This document shows positions 31,127-43,020 of a DNA stretch of 64,000 bases, piece after piece. The notes under the pieces are model-generated. The model saw only the letters and a program-made list of their open reading frames with translations, had not been told where the DNA came from and made no database searches. The position numbers and the translations under genes are program-made. Position 1 is the stretch's first letter; every line of letters starts with the position of its first letter. The stretch comes from Nitrosomonas sp. Nm84 (lineage in GTDB: Bacteria; Pseudomonadota; Gammaproteobacteria; Burkholderiales; Nitrosomonadaceae): the NCBI RefSeq assembly GCF_003201565.1, contig NZ_QJJP01000001.1:186001-250000 (forward strand), read 5' to 3'.

Positions 31127-32233
31127 TTATTCCGAAAAGAATTCACGAGCCTTATCCATCCATGATTTAGCCCGAGGGCTGTGACGAGGGCCATCTTCCA
31201 GGCTAATTGCCTCAAGTTCTTCTAAGAGTTCTTTTTGACGCGCCGTCAGTTTGACCGGAGTTTCCACAATCACATGGCAAAGCAGATCGCCTTTGTCATG
31301 ACTACGTACGCCTTTGATGCCTTTATTGCGCAAACGAAAAATCTTTCCTGTCTGCGTTTCCGCTGGCACCTTAATTTTTGCATGCCCTTCCAGAGTAGGC
31401 ACTTCAATTTCCCCACCTAATGCGGCGGCACTAAAACTAATCGGTATTTCACAATGTAAATGATCACCCTCACGGCGAAAAACCGAGTGTGCCGATAAAT
31501 GAATCACTACATATAAATCGCCAGGCGGGCCACCATTCGAGCCAGCTTCGCCTTCACCCGAAACACGAATACGGTCGCCATCATCAACACCCACTGGAAT
31601 TTTTACATTCAATGTCTTATGTTGTTTTACACGCCCTACACCATGACAAGTTGTGCACGGACTCGCAATAATTTTGCCGTTGCCTTGACACTTGGGACAT
31701 GTTTGCTGGATAGAGAAAAATCCCTGCTGCATTCTGACCTGTCCATGGCCGTTACAGGTAGAGCAGGTTTTAGGTGATGTGCCCGGCTTAGCGCCGTCAC
31801 CATGACAGGTTTCACATTTTTCCATGGTAGGAATACGGATTTTCGTTTCTGTTCCATGTGCTGCCTGCTCCAAGGAAATTTCCAGGTTATAGCGTAAATC
31901 AGAACCTCGATGCATATTCGAGCGCCCGCCACGGCCGCCAAAAATATCACCAAAAATATCGCTAAAGGCATCACTGAATCCCTGCGCACCACCACCTGCG
32001 GCATTAGCGTCAACACCCGCATGACCGAACTGATCGTAAGCTGCGCGCTTATTAGCGTCCGTCAATATCTCATAAGCTTCTTTGGCTTCTTTAAACATTT
32101 CTTCTGATTTAACATCACCGGCATTACGATCAGGGTGATGTTTCATTGCCAACTTGCGATAGGCTTTCTTGATGGTATTTTCGTCGACACCACGGCTGAC
32201 ACCGAGTACTTCATAGTAATCGCGCTTACTCAT
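31127..32233 (-). CDS. dnaJ: chaperone protein DnaJ
   Basis: DnaK co-chaperone, 368 residues. The J-domain (residues 1-70) has the HPD motif in KHHPDRN, then a Gly/Phe-rich region, then four CxxCxGxG zinc motifs ([32 protein letters not shown]), then the C-terminal substrate-binding domains. It follows dnaK after 108 bp, a gap that holds a long hairpin. Confidence 0.98.
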   Translation of the reverse strand: MSKRDYYEVLGVSRGVDENTIKKAYRKLAMKHHPDRNAGDVKSEEMFKEAKEAYEILTDANKRAAYDQFGHAGVDANAAGGGAQGFSDAFSDIFGDIFGGRGGRSNMHRGSDLRYNLEISLEQAAHGTETKIRIPTMEKCETCHGDGAKPGTSPKTCSTCNGHGQVRMQQGFFSIQQTCPKCQGNGKIIASPCTTCHGVGRVKQHKTLNVKIPVGVDDGDRIRVSGEGEAGSNGGPPGDLYVVIHLSAHSVFRREGDHLHCEIPISFSAAALGGEIEVPTLEGHAKIKVPAETQTGKIFRLRNKGIKGVRSHDKGDLLCHVIVETPVKLTARQKELLEELEAISLEDGPRHSPRAKSWMDKAREFFSE

Positions 32234-32270
32234 ATTGATTTCCTGCTACTGGAATAAAAATTAAACACCA

Positions 32271-32324
32271 AAACGCAGAGTGCGCAGAAAAGATATCAGA
32301 ATCTTCTCTTACGCCTCTGCGTTT
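32271..32324 (-). promoter_or_regulatory. long hairpin in the dnaK-dnaJ intergenic region
   Basis: AAACGCAGAG (32271-32280) pairs perfectly with CTCTGCGTTT (32315-32324), and the interior can extend the stem (AGAAAAGAT with ATCTTCTCT, one mismatch). It may attenuate read-through from dnaK into dnaJ or stabilise the dnaK mRNA end, giving more DnaK than DnaJ. The role is inference. Confidence 0.5.
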
Positions 32325-32341
32325 GATTTCTCTACCAAAAT

Positions 32342-34276
32342 CTATTTCTTATTTTTCACTTCTTCAAACTCAGCATCAACTACCTCACCTTCTACCGGTT
32401 TTTCATGTTGACCGGATGAAGATCCAGCACCGGGTTGTGCTTGTTGATCCGGCTGATCTTTTTGTTGATACATTTTCTCAGCCAGTTTATGTGCGGCTTC
32501 AGTCAATGCCTGAGTCTTGGCATCGATATCTTCTTTTTTATCGGTTTTAAGCACTTCCTCTGCATCTTTCAATGCAGCCTCAATCTTGGATCTTTCCTCA
32601 CCACTCAGTTCATCACCATGCTCTTTCAGGGATTTCTTAACAGAATGGATCATGGCATCGCACTGATTGCGGCTGGAAATCAATTCCAATGCTTTATGAT
32701 CTTCCTCGGCATGCGCTTCTGCATCTTTTACCATACGTTCAACTTCATCATCCGACAAACCGGAACTTGCTTGGATTTTGATTTTGTTTTCCTTGCCGGT
32801 CGCTTTGTCTTTCGCTGATACATGCAGAATACCGTTGGCATCGATATCAAACGTCACTTCGATTTGCGGCATGCCACGTGGTGCCGGTGGAATATCGCTC
32901 AAGTTAAATTGCCCCAGACTTTTATTTCCCGACGCCATTTCACGTTCACCCTGTAACACGTGAATGGTCACCGCGGTCTGATTCTCTTCTGCGGTGGAAA
33001 ATACCTGCTGTGCTTTGGTCGGAATGGTAGTATTTTTCTGGATGAGTTTGGTCATCACACCGCCAAGTGTCTCGATACCCAAAGACAAAGGTGTCACATC
33101 CAATAGTAAAACATCCTTGACATCACCCTGCAACACACCACCTTGAATAGCCGCACCGACAGCAACCGCTTCATCGGGATTCACATCCTTACGCGGCTCT
33201 TTACCGAATATTTCCTTAACCTTATCCTGCACTTTAGGCATGCGTGTCTGCCCGCCGACCAGAATCACATCATCAATATCAGAAGCGGATAAACCGGCAT
33301 CTTTAATTGCAGTACGGCAAGGCCCAACCGTACGTTCAATCAGTTCTTCAACCAGACTTTCCAACTTGGCGCGGGTTATCTTGACAGCCAAGTGTTTAGG
33401 GCCGGATGCATCGGCAGTGATATACGGCAAATTGACTTCCGTTTGTTGACTGGATGACAATTCAATTTTTGTCTTTTCTGCAGCATCCTTTAAGCGCTGC
33501 AATGCCAGCATATCTTTCTTCAGATCAATACCGGTTTCTTTCTTGAATTCATCAACCAGATATTCAATCACGCGCGAATCAAAATCTTCACCACCGAGGA
33601 AAGTATCGCCATTAGTTGCCAATACTTCAAACTGATGCTCGCCCTCAATTTCGGCAATTTCAATAATGGAAATATCAAAAGTACCACCACCCAGATCATA
33701 TACTGCTATTTTCCGGTCGCCTTCTTTTTTATCCATCCCAAAAGCTAATGCGGCTGCCGTTGGTTCATTGATAATGCGTTTTACTTCCAGACCTGCAATT
33801 CGTCCGGCGTCTTTGGTTGCCTGACGTTGCGAGTCATTGAAGTAAGCGGGTACGGTAATGACGGCCTCAGTGACTGGCTCACCCAAGTAATCTTCAGCGG
33901 TTTTCTTCATTTTCATCAACACTTGCGCTGAAACTTCCGGTGGTGCGATTTTCTTGCCGCGCACTTCCACCCATGCATCATTATTGTCTGCTCTGACAAT
34001 GCTGTAAGGCACCATCTTGATATCTTTTTGCACCATTTCTTCGTCAAAACGGCGTCCGATTAAGCGCTTCACTGCGAATAACGTATTTTTTGGATTAGTA
34101 ATCGCTTGCCGCTTGGCTGAGGCACCTACTAACACTTCATTATCTTCGGTATAAGCAACAATAGATGGGGTTGTGCGTGTACCTTCCGAGTTTTCAATGA
34201 CTTTGGGTTTGCCGCTTTCCATAACGGCTACACAAGAGTTCGTGGTACCCAAATCGATACCTATGATTTTTGCCAT
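32342..34276 (-). CDS. dnaK: molecular chaperone DnaK (Hsp70)
   Basis: 644-residue Hsp70. The start [19 protein letters not shown], phosphate motif [19 protein letters not shown] and the substrate-binding domain (from about residue 390, [14 protein letters not shown]) are diagnostic. The C-terminal lid ends [13 protein letters not shown]. Middle gene of grpE-dnaK-dnaJ, 67 bp downstream of grpE. Confidence 0.99.
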   Translation of the reverse strand: MAKIIGIDLGTTNSCVAVMESGKPKVIENSEGTRTTPSIVAYTEDNEVLVGASAKRQAITNPKNTLFAVKRLIGRRFDEEMVQKDIKMVPYSIVRADNNDAWVEVRGKKIAPPEVSAQVLMKMKKTAEDYLGEPVTEAVITVPAYFNDSQRQATKDAGRIAGLEVKRIINEPTAAALAFGMDKKEGDRKIAVYDLGGGTFDISIIEIAEIEGEHQFEVLATNGDTFLGGEDFDSRVIEYLVDEFKKETGIDLKKDMLALQRLKDAAEKTKIELSSSQQTEVNLPYITADASGPKHLAVKITRAKLESLVEELIERTVGPCRTAIKDAGLSASDIDDVILVGGQTRMPKVQDKVKEIFGKEPRKDVNPDEAVAVGAAIQGGVLQGDVKDVLLLDVTPLSLGIETLGGVMTKLIQKNTTIPTKAQQVFSTAEENQTAVTIHVLQGEREMASGNKSLGQFNLSDIPPAPRGMPQIEVTFDIDANGILHVSAKDKATGKENKIKIQASSGLSDDEVERMVKDAEAHAEEDHKALELISSRNQCDAMIHSVKKSLKEHGDELSGEERSKIEAALKDAEEVLKTDKKEDIDAKTQALTEAAHKLAEKMYQQKDQPDQQAQPGAGSSSGQHEKPVEGEVVDAEFEEVKNKK

Positions 34277-34343
34277 ATTTGGATCCTTTTAAAGATTAAT
34301 TCTGTCTATCAACTGATCTGAAGTGGAGATGCTTGAAAAAAAT

Positions 34344-34940
34344 TCAAGTACTTTGTGCTTTTGAAACCGATACAAGTGCAGGGCGAATCACGCGATCATG
34401 CAATTTGTAGCCTTTTTGCATAACCTGAACCACCGTATTAGGAGATAGTTCCGAATCAACAATGCACATTGCCTGGTGTTGATGAGGATCGAATTTTTCT
34501 CCTTTGGGGTCAATCGCCTTGATGTTGAATTTATCAAGCACATTAATCAGCTGTTTTTGCGTTAACTCCATACCATTCTTGAAATTCTCCAAACTTGCAT
34601 TTTCAACTGCCAGCGCTGCTTCCAGGCTATCCATTACGGTCAGCAATTCAGTAGAAAAATTCTCAATGGCATATTTATGCGCATTCGCGACATCGGTTTG
34701 AGCGCGTTTACGAATATTCTCCGTTTCAGCCTTAGCTCGTATCCAGGCATCATGATGTTCGGCTGCTTTGATTTCAGCTTCTTTCAGTAAGTGCTCAAGA
34801 TTAGGCGATGACGGATCTTTTTTTTGCTCAGTTTGAATAGTGGCATCATCGGTTATGCCGGGTATTTTGTTTTCCTCGGCAGCATACGGAATTTCTGCCT
34901 GATTTGATTCTGGATTATTTGAATTTTCTGAACTCTGCAT
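34344..34940 (-). CDS. grpE: nucleotide exchange factor GrpE
   Basis: Releases ADP from DnaK. 198 residues: acidic disordered N-terminus, long helix containing AETENIRKRAQTD (about 66-78), and the beta-domain ending GYKLHDRVIRPALVSVSK, the family signature. AGGAGG lies before the ATG. First gene of the heat-shock unit; a sigma-32-like promoter is just upstream. No hrcA gene precedes it, unlike in many bacteria that have CIRCE. Confidence 0.97.
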   Translation of the reverse strand: MQSSENSNNPESNQAEIPYAAEENKIPGITDDATIQTEQKKDPSSPNLEHLLKEAEIKAAEHHDAWIRAKAETENIRKRAQTDVANAHKYAIENFSTELLTVMDSLEAALAVENASLENFKNGMELTQKQLINVLDKFNIKAIDPKGEKFDPHQHQAMCIVDSELSPNTVVQVMQKGYKLHDRVIRPALVSVSKAQST

Positions 34941-34966
34941 CGTACCTCCTAATAATTATCTTGGCG

Positions 34967-34995
34967 ATATGGTGGTCGCCTATCTGAATTTCAAG
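34967..34995 (-). promoter_or_regulatory. sigma-32 heat-shock promoter for grpE-dnaK-dnaJ
   Basis: On the minus strand CTTGAAA (34995-34989), 14-bp spacer, CACCATAT (34974-34967), close to the RpoH consensus CTTGAAA-N11-16-CCCCATNT. It lies 27 bp before the grpE ATG. Confidence 0.75.
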
Positions 34996-35062
34996 CATTT
35001 AACAGAAATTTATTTATGCTTGTTTAAATTTAAAAATCCAGGCATTAAATCAACAAATTATT

Positions 35063-36499
<1,437 letters not shown>

Positions 36500-36735
36500 T
36501 TAATTGCGTCAAATGATCCTTCCAAAAATACAATAAAAAACCCTCCTCTGCTTAAAACCATGGAAGGTATAAAGTGAAGACTGGCTTATCTTGGAATAAA
36601 TCCGATCTGATATTTCCCAAAAATATCGAGATATCATTTATCTCATATCAATGGGAATCAATAAAGGGAAATAGTAAGTATGCCTACTATTCAATCTGTA
36701 ACAAAACGAAAGTAGTGCTTATATCAAAACTCAAA

Positions 36736-37050
36736 CTAAAACAATATATTTTTGTTCTTACGCCCATCAGAAATACTCTGCGGCTTGTCATTTGACAACA
36801 TTGTTGCTCCAGGAAATAGTTTGTTATGTATTTCTTGCAAAGTATAAATTTCCTGTAATGCTGCCAATGGAAATCCTTCCCTGCTTCTATCTTTGTCAAC
36901 AACGAGTAATTTGTTGATATACAAATGAATTTCTTTATAACCCCAGTGCAATTCGATCCTCTCAGCGATTTTCTGATAATTCGTATCCAGCAGCGACTCC
37001 CGGTCACCTAGATAAGCCTTAAATTCCTTAATTGAGTTTTTTAATGACAT
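36736..37050 (-). CDS. conserved hypothetical protein
   Basis: 104 residues, helical and charged, no signal peptide or membrane segment. The start at MSLKNSIKEFKAYLGDR was chosen because GAGGAG lies 5-6 nt upstream; seven more codons are possible. Features are an N-terminal helix, the segment IELHWGYKEIHLYINKLLVV, and a central REGFPLAALQEI. No family was recognised. It is isolated on the minus strand between purB and the phosphatase gene. Confidence 0.65.
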   Translation of the reverse strand: MSLKNSIKEFKAYLGDRESLLDTNYQKIAERIELHWGYKEIHLYINKLLVVDKDRSREGFPLAALQEIYTLQEIHNKLFPGATMLSNDKPQSISDGRKNKNILF

Positions 37051-37406
37051 ATATTTACTCCTCTCGCTCATTTCAACTAAATTCGATTGACATCTATCTA
37101 TATTAGAAAAACAATTTGATTGTCCATGGCTATTCCTGGATTACGGATTTGTTTTTATAAAATTCAACAAATTTCAACTCAAGATTTATGGCGCTTAATC
37201 TTATGTCGCGATGGAAATCGCGATCAGGTATTTTCATTAAGAAATACCGTAATATGAAGCACGCTATTCCTTACTAAAGGCCTCGCCACACCCAAAACTG
37301 AATTTCGTTTTAGCGAATGTCGTGTTAATCTTTACCTCGTATCGCTCAAATTTTTCTATTTTTAAACCTGCTATTTCTGAAATCCAATCACACCCATAGA
37401 TTTACT
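37051..37406. other. intergenic region upstream of the phosphatase gene
   Basis: AT-rich, divergent promoters expected for the flanking genes. No RNA or protein gene recognised. Confidence 0.5.
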
Positions 37407-37904
37407 ATGAACAAGAATAAAAAAATAAAAGTATTATTTGTCTGTATGGGCAACATTTGCCGGTCGCCCACCGCCGATGCAGTATTCAGACATTTTGTCA
37501 AAGCAGCCGGCGTTGATCACAGCATTGAAGTGGATTCCGCCGGTACACATGCTTACCACATTGGCGATCCACCGGATCACCGCGCTCAGAACACAGCATT
37601 ACAGCGTGGATATAAAATGCACGATTTGCGTGCTCGCGCAGTACAGTCCAGCGATTTCGAAGAATTTGACTATATTCTTGCGATGGATAAGGAAAATCTT
37701 ACATTACTGCAACAGCGCAGCCCTCAGCAGCATATCAACAAGATTCAATTATTCATGCAATATGGAAAAAATGCTGATGCGCATGTTGAAGTGCCTGACC
37801 CTTACTTCGGCGGGCATCAAGGTTTTGAACTGGTGCTGGATATGGTTGAAGAAGCCAGCCAAGGTTTGCTGACGCATCTGCAATCTCAAAATAATAAAGG
37901 ATAA
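37407..37904 (+). CDS. low-molecular-weight protein-tyrosine phosphatase
   Basis: 165 residues, cytosolic. The P-loop CMGNICRS gives catalytic Cys13 and Arg19, and the general-acid aspartate lies in VPDPYFGG near residue 131. It resembles the acid-phosphatase-like LMW-PTP class as much as the capsule-associated Wzb type; no kinase or capsule gene is near. It is 6 bp upstream of the formaldehyde dehydrogenase gene, an arrangement that suggests co-transcription. Confidence 0.92.
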   Translation: MNKNKKIKVLFVCMGNICRSPTADAVFRHFVKAAGVDHSIEVDSAGTHAYHIGDPPDHRAQNTALQRGYKMHDLRARAVQSSDFEEFDYILAMDKENLTLLQQRSPQQHINKIQLFMQYGKNADAHVEVPDPYFGGHQGFELVLDMVEEASQGLLTHLQSQNNKG

Positions 37905-37910
37905 ATTGCA

Positions 37911-39017
37911 ATGAAAACAAGAGCCGCTGTTGCCTGGAAAGCCGGCCAACCATTAGCGATCGAACAGGTCGATCTGGAAGGCCCGAAGTCTGGTGAAGTA
38001 TTGGTCGAAATCAAAGCCACCGGCATTTGCCATACCGATTATTACACGCTTTCTGGCACCGATCCGGAAGGTTTGTTTCCTGCCATTTTGGGACATGAAG
38101 GTGCCGGTGTAGTAGTTGATGTCGGTCCTAACGTTAAATCGTTGCGTAAGGGCGATCATGTCATTCCGCTCTACACACCGGAGTGCCGTGAATGCAAATT
38201 CTGTTTATCCAAAAAAACCAATCTGTGCCAGGCCATCCGCACCACACAAGGCAAAGGCCTGATGCCAGATAGCACGTCGCGCTTCTCCATCGATGGGAAA
38301 CCGCTATTTCATTATATGGGCACATCGACCTTCGCAAATTACACTGTGGTGCCGGAAATTGCGTTGGCGAAAATTCGCGAAGACGCGCCTTTTGACAAAG
38401 TCTGCTATATCGGCTGTGGCGTGACCACAGGCCTCGGTGCTGTCATTTATACTGCCAAAGTTGAAGCAGGCAGCAACGTCGCAGTTTTCGGTCTGGGTGG
38501 AATCGGTTTGAATGTCATCCAAGGTGCCAGAATGGTTGGTGCTGACAAAATCATCGGCATTGATGTCAATCCGCAACGCGAAGCCATGGCACGCAAATTC
38601 GGCATGACGCATTTCATCAACCCGAACGATGTTCCGAACATTGTGGATGCCGTGGTACAACTGACCGATGGCGGCGCTGATTACAGCTTTGAATGCATCG
38701 GCAATACCAAAGTCATGCGGCAAGCGCTGGAATGTACGCATAAAGGCTGGGGGCGCAGCATCATTATCGGCGTCGCTGAAGCCGGTGCGGAAATCAGCAC
38801 ACGCCCCTTTCAGCTGGTTACCGGTAGAAAATGGGAAGGCTCCGCTTTCGGCGGCGCACGCGGCCGCACCGATGTGCCTAAAATTGTCGATTGGTATATG
38901 GAAGGAAAAATCGATATCGATTCGCTCATCACGCACACATTGTCGCTGGACAACATCAATGACGGCTTTCAGTTGATGAAAACCGGCGAATCGATTCGCT
39001 CCGTGGTGATTTACTGA
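37911..39017 (+). CDS. frmA: S-(hydroxymethyl)glutathione dehydrogenase (class III alcohol dehydrogenase)
   Basis: Oxidises the formaldehyde-glutathione adduct to S-formylglutathione with NAD+. 368 residues. Catalytic zinc ligands are in GICHTDYY and GHEGAG, structural zinc cysteines in [15 protein letters not shown], and the nucleotide fold in [16 protein letters not shown]. The next gene, 2 bp downstream, encodes the hydrolase that completes the pathway, so the pair forms a formaldehyde-detoxification module. Confidence 0.96.
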   Translation: MKTRAAVAWKAGQPLAIEQVDLEGPKSGEVLVEIKATGICHTDYYTLSGTDPEGLFPAILGHEGAGVVVDVGPNVKSLRKGDHVIPLYTPECRECKFCLSKKTNLCQAIRTTQGKGLMPDSTSRFSIDGKPLFHYMGTSTFANYTVVPEIALAKIREDAPFDKVCYIGCGVTTGLGAVIYTAKVEAGSNVAVFGLGGIGLNVIQGARMVGADKIIGIDVNPQREAMARKFGMTHFINPNDVPNIVDAVVQLTDGGADYSFECIGNTKVMRQALECTHKGWGRSIIIGVAEAGAEISTRPFQLVTGRKWEGSAFGGARGRTDVPKIVDWYMEGKIDIDSLITHTLSLDNINDGFQLMKTGESIRSVVIY

Positions 39018-39019
39018 CC

Positions 39020-39862
39020 GTGGCAACACTCGAAACCCGCAGCCAGCATCGCTGCTTTGGCGGCATACAGAGCTTTTATCAGCATCCATCGACGGTTATC
39101 GGTTTACCGATGCGCTTTTCAGTCTATCAACCGCCGCAAGCGGAGCAGCAGCGCATTCCGGTACTATTTTTCCTGGCCGGACTCACCTGCACCGAAGAAA
39201 CTTTCATGATCAAAGCTGGTGCGCAGCGCTACGCCGCTGAATATGGATTAATGCTGGTGTCGATGGATACCAGTCCGCGCCAGACCGGCATTGCGGGTGA
39301 AACCGATGCCTGGGATTTCGGTGCCGGCGCGGGATTTTACTTGGACGCGACGCAAGCTCCTTGGTCGCAGAATTACCGCATGGAAAGCTACATCACACAG
39401 GAATTGTGCAGCATTATCGTCGAGCAATTTCCCGCCGACGCAAACCGCATTGGTATTTTCGGTCACTCGATGGGCGGGCATGGTGCATTGACGCTGGCCC
39501 TGCGCTACCCGGAAATTTACCGCTCAGTATCGGCATTCGCCCCGATTTGCGCACCGATGCAATGCCCGTGGGGACAAAAGGCGTTCCGCAATTATTTGAG
39601 CGAAGATCAGCAAAACTGGCGCCGATACGATGCTACCGCATTGATCGAGGATGGCCATAAGGTGCCGGATATCCTGATCGATCAAGGCTTGAATGATCAA
39701 TTTCTGACCGAACAACTGCATCCGCACCACCTGGAAAATACCTGCGCCGCAACCGGTCAAAAACTGACGTTGCGTTACCATCAGGACTACGATCACAGCT
39801 ATTACTTCATCAGCACATTTATCGATGATCACTTGAAACATCATCGCACTGCCCTGTTTTGA
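39020..39862 (+). CDS. frmB: S-formylglutathione hydrolase
   Basis: Hydrolyses S-formylglutathione to formate and glutathione. 280 residues, alpha/beta hydrolase of the esterase D group. Nucleophile in GHSMGGHGAL (about residues 150-159), earlier FLAGLTCTEETF and DTSPR are family marks, and His near DYDHSYYF completes the triad. GTG start 2 bp after the frmA stop. A MITE-like repeat fills the gap to the convergent rdgB. Confidence 0.95.
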   Translation: MATLETRSQHRCFGGIQSFYQHPSTVIGLPMRFSVYQPPQAEQQRIPVLFFLAGLTCTEETFMIKAGAQRYAAEYGLMLVSMDTSPRQTGIAGETDAWDFGAGAGFYLDATQAPWSQNYRMESYITQELCSIIVEQFPADANRIGIFGHSMGGHGALTLALRYPEIYRSVSAFAPICAPMQCPWGQKAFRNYLSEDQQNWRRYDATALIEDGHKVPDILIDQGLNDQFLTEQLHPHHLENTCAATGQKLTLRYHQDYDHSYYFISTFIDDHLKHHRTALF

Positions 39863-39866
39863 TCAG

Positions 39867-40000
39867 CAGGCCGTTGAAAAACATTCTCGAGGCAAATCGA
39901 TACCAGGCAAAAACAGGTGAAGAAACGCAATTTATGGATGATCAATAATTTGAGCCTGTTTTTAACACCCTAGTGACAACGCAGATAGTTTTAACGACCT
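39867..40000. mobile_element. MITE-like repeat, copy A
   Basis: About 134 bp with inverted ends: AGGCCGTTGAAAAAC (39867-39881) at the left, and GTTTTAACGACCT (39988-40000) at the right, a decayed complement. The interior (CGATACCAGGCAAAAACAGG ... CCTGTTTTTAAC) is shared with copy B at 52394-52533. It carries no gene. It fills the gap between convergent frmB and rdgB and ends one base before the rdgB stop codon. Confidence 0.8.
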
Positions 40001-40001
40001 G

Positions 40002-40604
40002 CTAGAATTTTCCGGACTGCAAAATCGCCGATAATTGCGCCAACGCTTTGCCGCGATGACTGATCGAATTCTTTTGTTCCGCCGACAACTCCGCCGCGGT
40101 TTTACCAAACTCGGGCACAAAAAAATATGGATCGTAACCGAATCCGCCGCTACCTTGCGGATGCTCAATAATTTCGCCATGCCAGGATCCATCGACAATA
40201 ATGGGTTGTGGGTCATCAGCGGAACGTACTAAAACAATCACGCAATAATAATAAGCATGCCGATCTGGTTTATTCTTAAGCGCTTCGATCAATTTCAGGT
40301 TATTGCGTTGGTCGGATCTCGGCTCTCCGGCATAGCGCGCTGAAGAAACACCCGGCGCACCATTCAGCGCACTAACACAAATTCCGGAGTCATCCGCCAG
40401 CGCCGGCAATCCTGAACAACGACTGGCATGGCGCGCCTTGGCCAGGGCATTTTCAACAAAGGTGCTATGCGGCTCGTCAATTTCACCGGCATTAAAATCA
40501 GACTGCGGCACTACTTCGATCGACAAAGGTGCCAGCAGCGCATTAATTTCACGCAACTTGCCCTGATTATTGCTTGCAATCACTAGTTTTTCCAGCTTAT
40601 CCAT
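40002..40604 (-). CDS. rdgB: XTP/dITP diphosphatase (RdgB/HAM1)
   Basis: Removes noncanonical purine nucleotides (dITP, XTP) from the pool. 200 residues from [20 protein letters not shown]; this start has AGGAAG upstream and overlaps the rph stop by 8 bases. Family marks are SNNQGK, DDSGI near [10 protein letters not shown] (about 65-75), and [10 protein letters not shown]. The longer frame upstream lies within rph and is not used. The stop abuts MITE copy A. Confidence 0.95.
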   Translation of the reverse strand: MDKLEKLVIASNNQGKLREINALLAPLSIEVVPQSDFNAGEIDEPHSTFVENALAKARHASRCSGLPALADDSGICVSALNGAPGVSSARYAGEPRSDQRNNLKLIEALKNKPDRHAYYYCVIVLVRSADDPQPIIVDGSWHGEIIEHPQGSGGFGYDPYFFVPEFGKTAAELSAEQKNSISHRGKALAQLSAILQSGKF

Positions 40605-41334
40605 GACTGGCCGCTTCCTGTGCCAAAACTTCCTTCTGGATTGCAATCAGTTCCTGAATGCCGTGCTGCGCCATATTCAGCATGATATCCAGTTCTTTCC
40701 GGCTGAATGCATTGCCTTCCGCCGTTCCCTGCACTTCGACGATCCCCAGGCTCCCGGTCATCACCACATTCATGTCCGTATCACACGAAGAATCCTCAAT
40801 ATAATCCAGGTCCAGCACCGGAATACCTTGATAAACGCCTACCGAAATCGCCGCCACATGATCAATGATCGGTGTGGTTTCAATCAATTGTTGATAAATT
40901 AATTTCTCGACAGCATCGTGCAGCGCCACGAACGCTCCCGTAATACTGGCAGTACGAGTACCGCCATCCGCTTGAATGACATCGCAATCAATTTGAATGG
41001 TGCGCTCTCCCAGCTTCTTTAAATCAACAACAGCGCGTAAAGCGCGCCCAATCAAGCGCTGAATTTCCATCGTGCGTCCTGATTGCTTGCCTTTGGCAGC
41101 TTCGCGTTGCATACGCGAATGTGTTGAACCCGGCAGCATACCGTACTCGGCGGTCAACCAGCCTTGTCCCTGACCTTTCAAAAACGGTGGGATCTGTTCG
41201 CTGATGCTGGCGGTGCAGATCACTTTGGTGTCGCCGCATTCTATCAGCACCGAACCGTCGGCATGCTTAATGTAATGACGAGTAATTCTGACAGGACGGA
41301 TTTGCGCCGAGATGCGATGATGGCTGCGTGTCAT
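40597..41334 (-). CDS. rph: ribonuclease PH
   Basis: Phosphorolytic 3' exonuclease that trims tRNA precursors. 245 residues, full length, with [21 protein letters not shown] (about 116-136) quoted in part: key residues Asp and Gly-Gly-Thr. The C-terminus is not frameshifted as it is in E. coli K-12. Coupled to rdgB by an 8-base overlap, a common pairing. Confidence 0.96.
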   Translation of the reverse strand: MTRSHHRISAQIRPVRITRHYIKHADGSVLIECGDTKVICTASISEQIPPFLKGQGQGWLTAEYGMLPGSTHSRMQREAAKGKQSGRTMEIQRLIGRALRAVVDLKKLGERTIQIDCDVIQADGGTRTASITGAFVALHDAVEKLIYQQLIETTPIIDHVAAISVGVYQGIPVLDLDYIEDSSCDTDMNVVMTGSLGIVEVQGTAEGNAFSRKELDIMLNMAQHGIQELIAIQKEVLAQEAASHG

Positions 41335-41358
41335 AATTAATAATTTCCGGGTATAAAA

Positions 41359-42165
41359 TTAACTTGCAAAGCGATAAACCGGCTTGGCAGGTGCACCTGC
41401 CGATACCGTCAGCACGTCATGGCCGCCTTCGGTAACCAGAATGGTATGCTCCCACTGTGCGGACAGACTGCCATCCTTAGTGGTAACGGTCCAACCGTCC
41501 GGTAGATGACGGATAGCCGCTTTACCGGCATTAATCATGGGCTCCACGGTGAATATCATACCCGGCTCAAGCTCCAGACCTGTTCTGGGACGTCCATAAT
41601 GAAGTACTTGCGGATCTTCATGAAACTTTGCACCGATACCGTGTCCACAAAATTCCCTGACCACACTATAGCCCACACCTTCAGTCAATCTTTGAATAGC
41701 ATTTCCGATATCGCCCAAAAACTTACCCGGTTTTATTTCATCAATGCCGCGCCACATTGCCTCAAAAGTGACTTCGCATAGACGTCTCGCTTGTATGGAT
41801 GGCTCACCAACATAAAACATGCGACTGGTATCACCATGATACCCCTCGTAAATGACTGTAATGTCAATATTAATGATATCGCCACTTTTTAGCGTCTTCT
41901 TGCCAGGAACGCCATGACAAATCTGATTGTTTACCGAGGTACAGATCGATTTGGGATATGGAGAATGTCCTGAAGGCGCATAATTAAGCGGTGCGGGTAT
42001 CGTCTTCTGTACGTCCACCATATAATTATGGCAAAGCACATCCAGTTCTTCAGTAGTAATTCCAGCGATAACAAATGGTGTTATGTAATCCAATACTTCA
42101 GAAGCCAGCCGCCCGGCAATACGCATTTTTTCTATTTCTTGCGGTGTTTTTATCGATACCTTCAT
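41359..42165 (-). CDS. map: methionine aminopeptidase, type I
   Basis: Removes N-terminal methionine from nascent proteins. 268 residues. Metal ligands are two Asp in NIDITVIYEGYHGDTSRMF (first and later D), His in GHGIGAKFHEDP, and Glu in FTVEPMI and QWEHTIL. Start MKVSIKTPQEIEKMRIAGR is typical. It lies 24 bp upstream of rph in the same direction. Confidence 0.97.
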   Translation of the reverse strand: MKVSIKTPQEIEKMRIAGRLASEVLDYITPFVIAGITTEELDVLCHNYMVDVQKTIPAPLNYAPSGHSPYPKSICTSVNNQICHGVPGKKTLKSGDIINIDITVIYEGYHGDTSRMFYVGEPSIQARRLCEVTFEAMWRGIDEIKPGKFLGDIGNAIQRLTEGVGYSVVREFCGHGIGAKFHEDPQVLHYGRPRTGLELEPGMIFTVEPMINAGKAAIRHLPDGWTVTTKDGSLSAQWEHTILVTEGGHDVLTVSAGAPAKPVYRFAS

Positions 42166-42283
42166 TATTATCTTACTTACTTGTTTGATTAGTTTCCGAT
42201 TATTTACAAAAATATATTTCAGTATGTTGCAACAACAATTTCCAAGCTATCCCGCCTAATCATTCTATTTTATTCACTGTGCA

Positions 42284-42883
42284 TTATAAGCGTTCACACT
42301 GGTTTTGGATCAAACGGGTACCTTCAAATTGTTCGACTAATTTTTGTACCTGTTCTTTAATCGTTGGCGTCGGATTATAAATTACAATTTTCTTCAGTGT
42401 AACGTTACGATCCTCAATCGTAGCACCTGTAATCCCCTTTTTCTCTATTTCTTGTAATTGCTGCAATGCATCATCTTTATCATATAGCATACCCAAGGAA
42501 ACAGCATTTCTCCATTTATCATCCTCCCGTACACGAAAACTGACAATACCGAGATTACGCAACTTGTTGATCATACGATTCGCAGCCTCCTTGCTCGACA
42601 AGGGGGGAATATATAACCAATACATCGTCGCGTTACCGGCTTCTTCCAGGCGATAGGATTGCTCAGGAACGATTTCCGACAGCACCGTCTCGCCATACTG
42701 TAATTGCTCTTCATAAAAACCACCCCACTCCAGGCAATTATCATCAATCGGCAATAAAACAATTTTCTCGGGATTCAACAATATTGGCGCTTGTACTGTA
42801 TTTTCCTTATGAGAACGCAATTGCATTCCAGCAACACAAGCAACCATGTTAACAATCAATAAAAGAATAAAGATTATTTTCAT
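42284..42883 (-). CDS. SPOR-domain-like envelope protein
   Basis: 199 residues with an N-terminal hydrophobic anchor (about 1-18). The LLPIDDNCLEWGGF segment (about 43-57) and the downstream region with MYWLYIPPLSSKEAANRMIN and LGIVSFRVRED resemble the SPOR-containing proteins of betaproteobacteria, which bind denuded peptidoglycan at the division site. The domain match is by pattern only. Divergent from the cytochrome gene. Confidence 0.65.
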   Translation of the reverse strand: MKIIFILLLIVNMVACVAGMQLRSHKENTVQAPILLNPEKIVLLPIDDNCLEWGGFYEEQLQYGETVLSEIVPEQSYRLEEAGNATMYWLYIPPLSSKEAANRMINKLRNLGIVSFRVREDDKWRNAVSLGMLYDKDDALQQLQEIEKKGITGATIEDRNVTLKKIVIYNPTPTIKEQVQKLVEQFEGTRLIQNQCERL

Positions 42884-43020
42884 TGAAAAATAAAATTCTA
42901 AATTTTGATATTAGCTTAATTTTGTTGTTAACGTGCTTTTGCCTTGCTAAAATATAATTAGTACTAATTGTCAAACACATCCACCCTACCAACATATAAA
43001 TGCTTTTTAAAATACGGAAT

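Noticed and set aside
36574-36795. 73-codon plus-strand frame between purB and the hypothetical gene
   Set aside because: No ribosome-binding site or recognisable features, and it overlaps the better-supported gene at 36736-37050.
38304-39089. 261-codon frame antisense to frmA
   Set aside because: Long antisense frame caused by codon usage of frmA; composition (many His/Asp/Phe) is not protein-like and no start signals are present.
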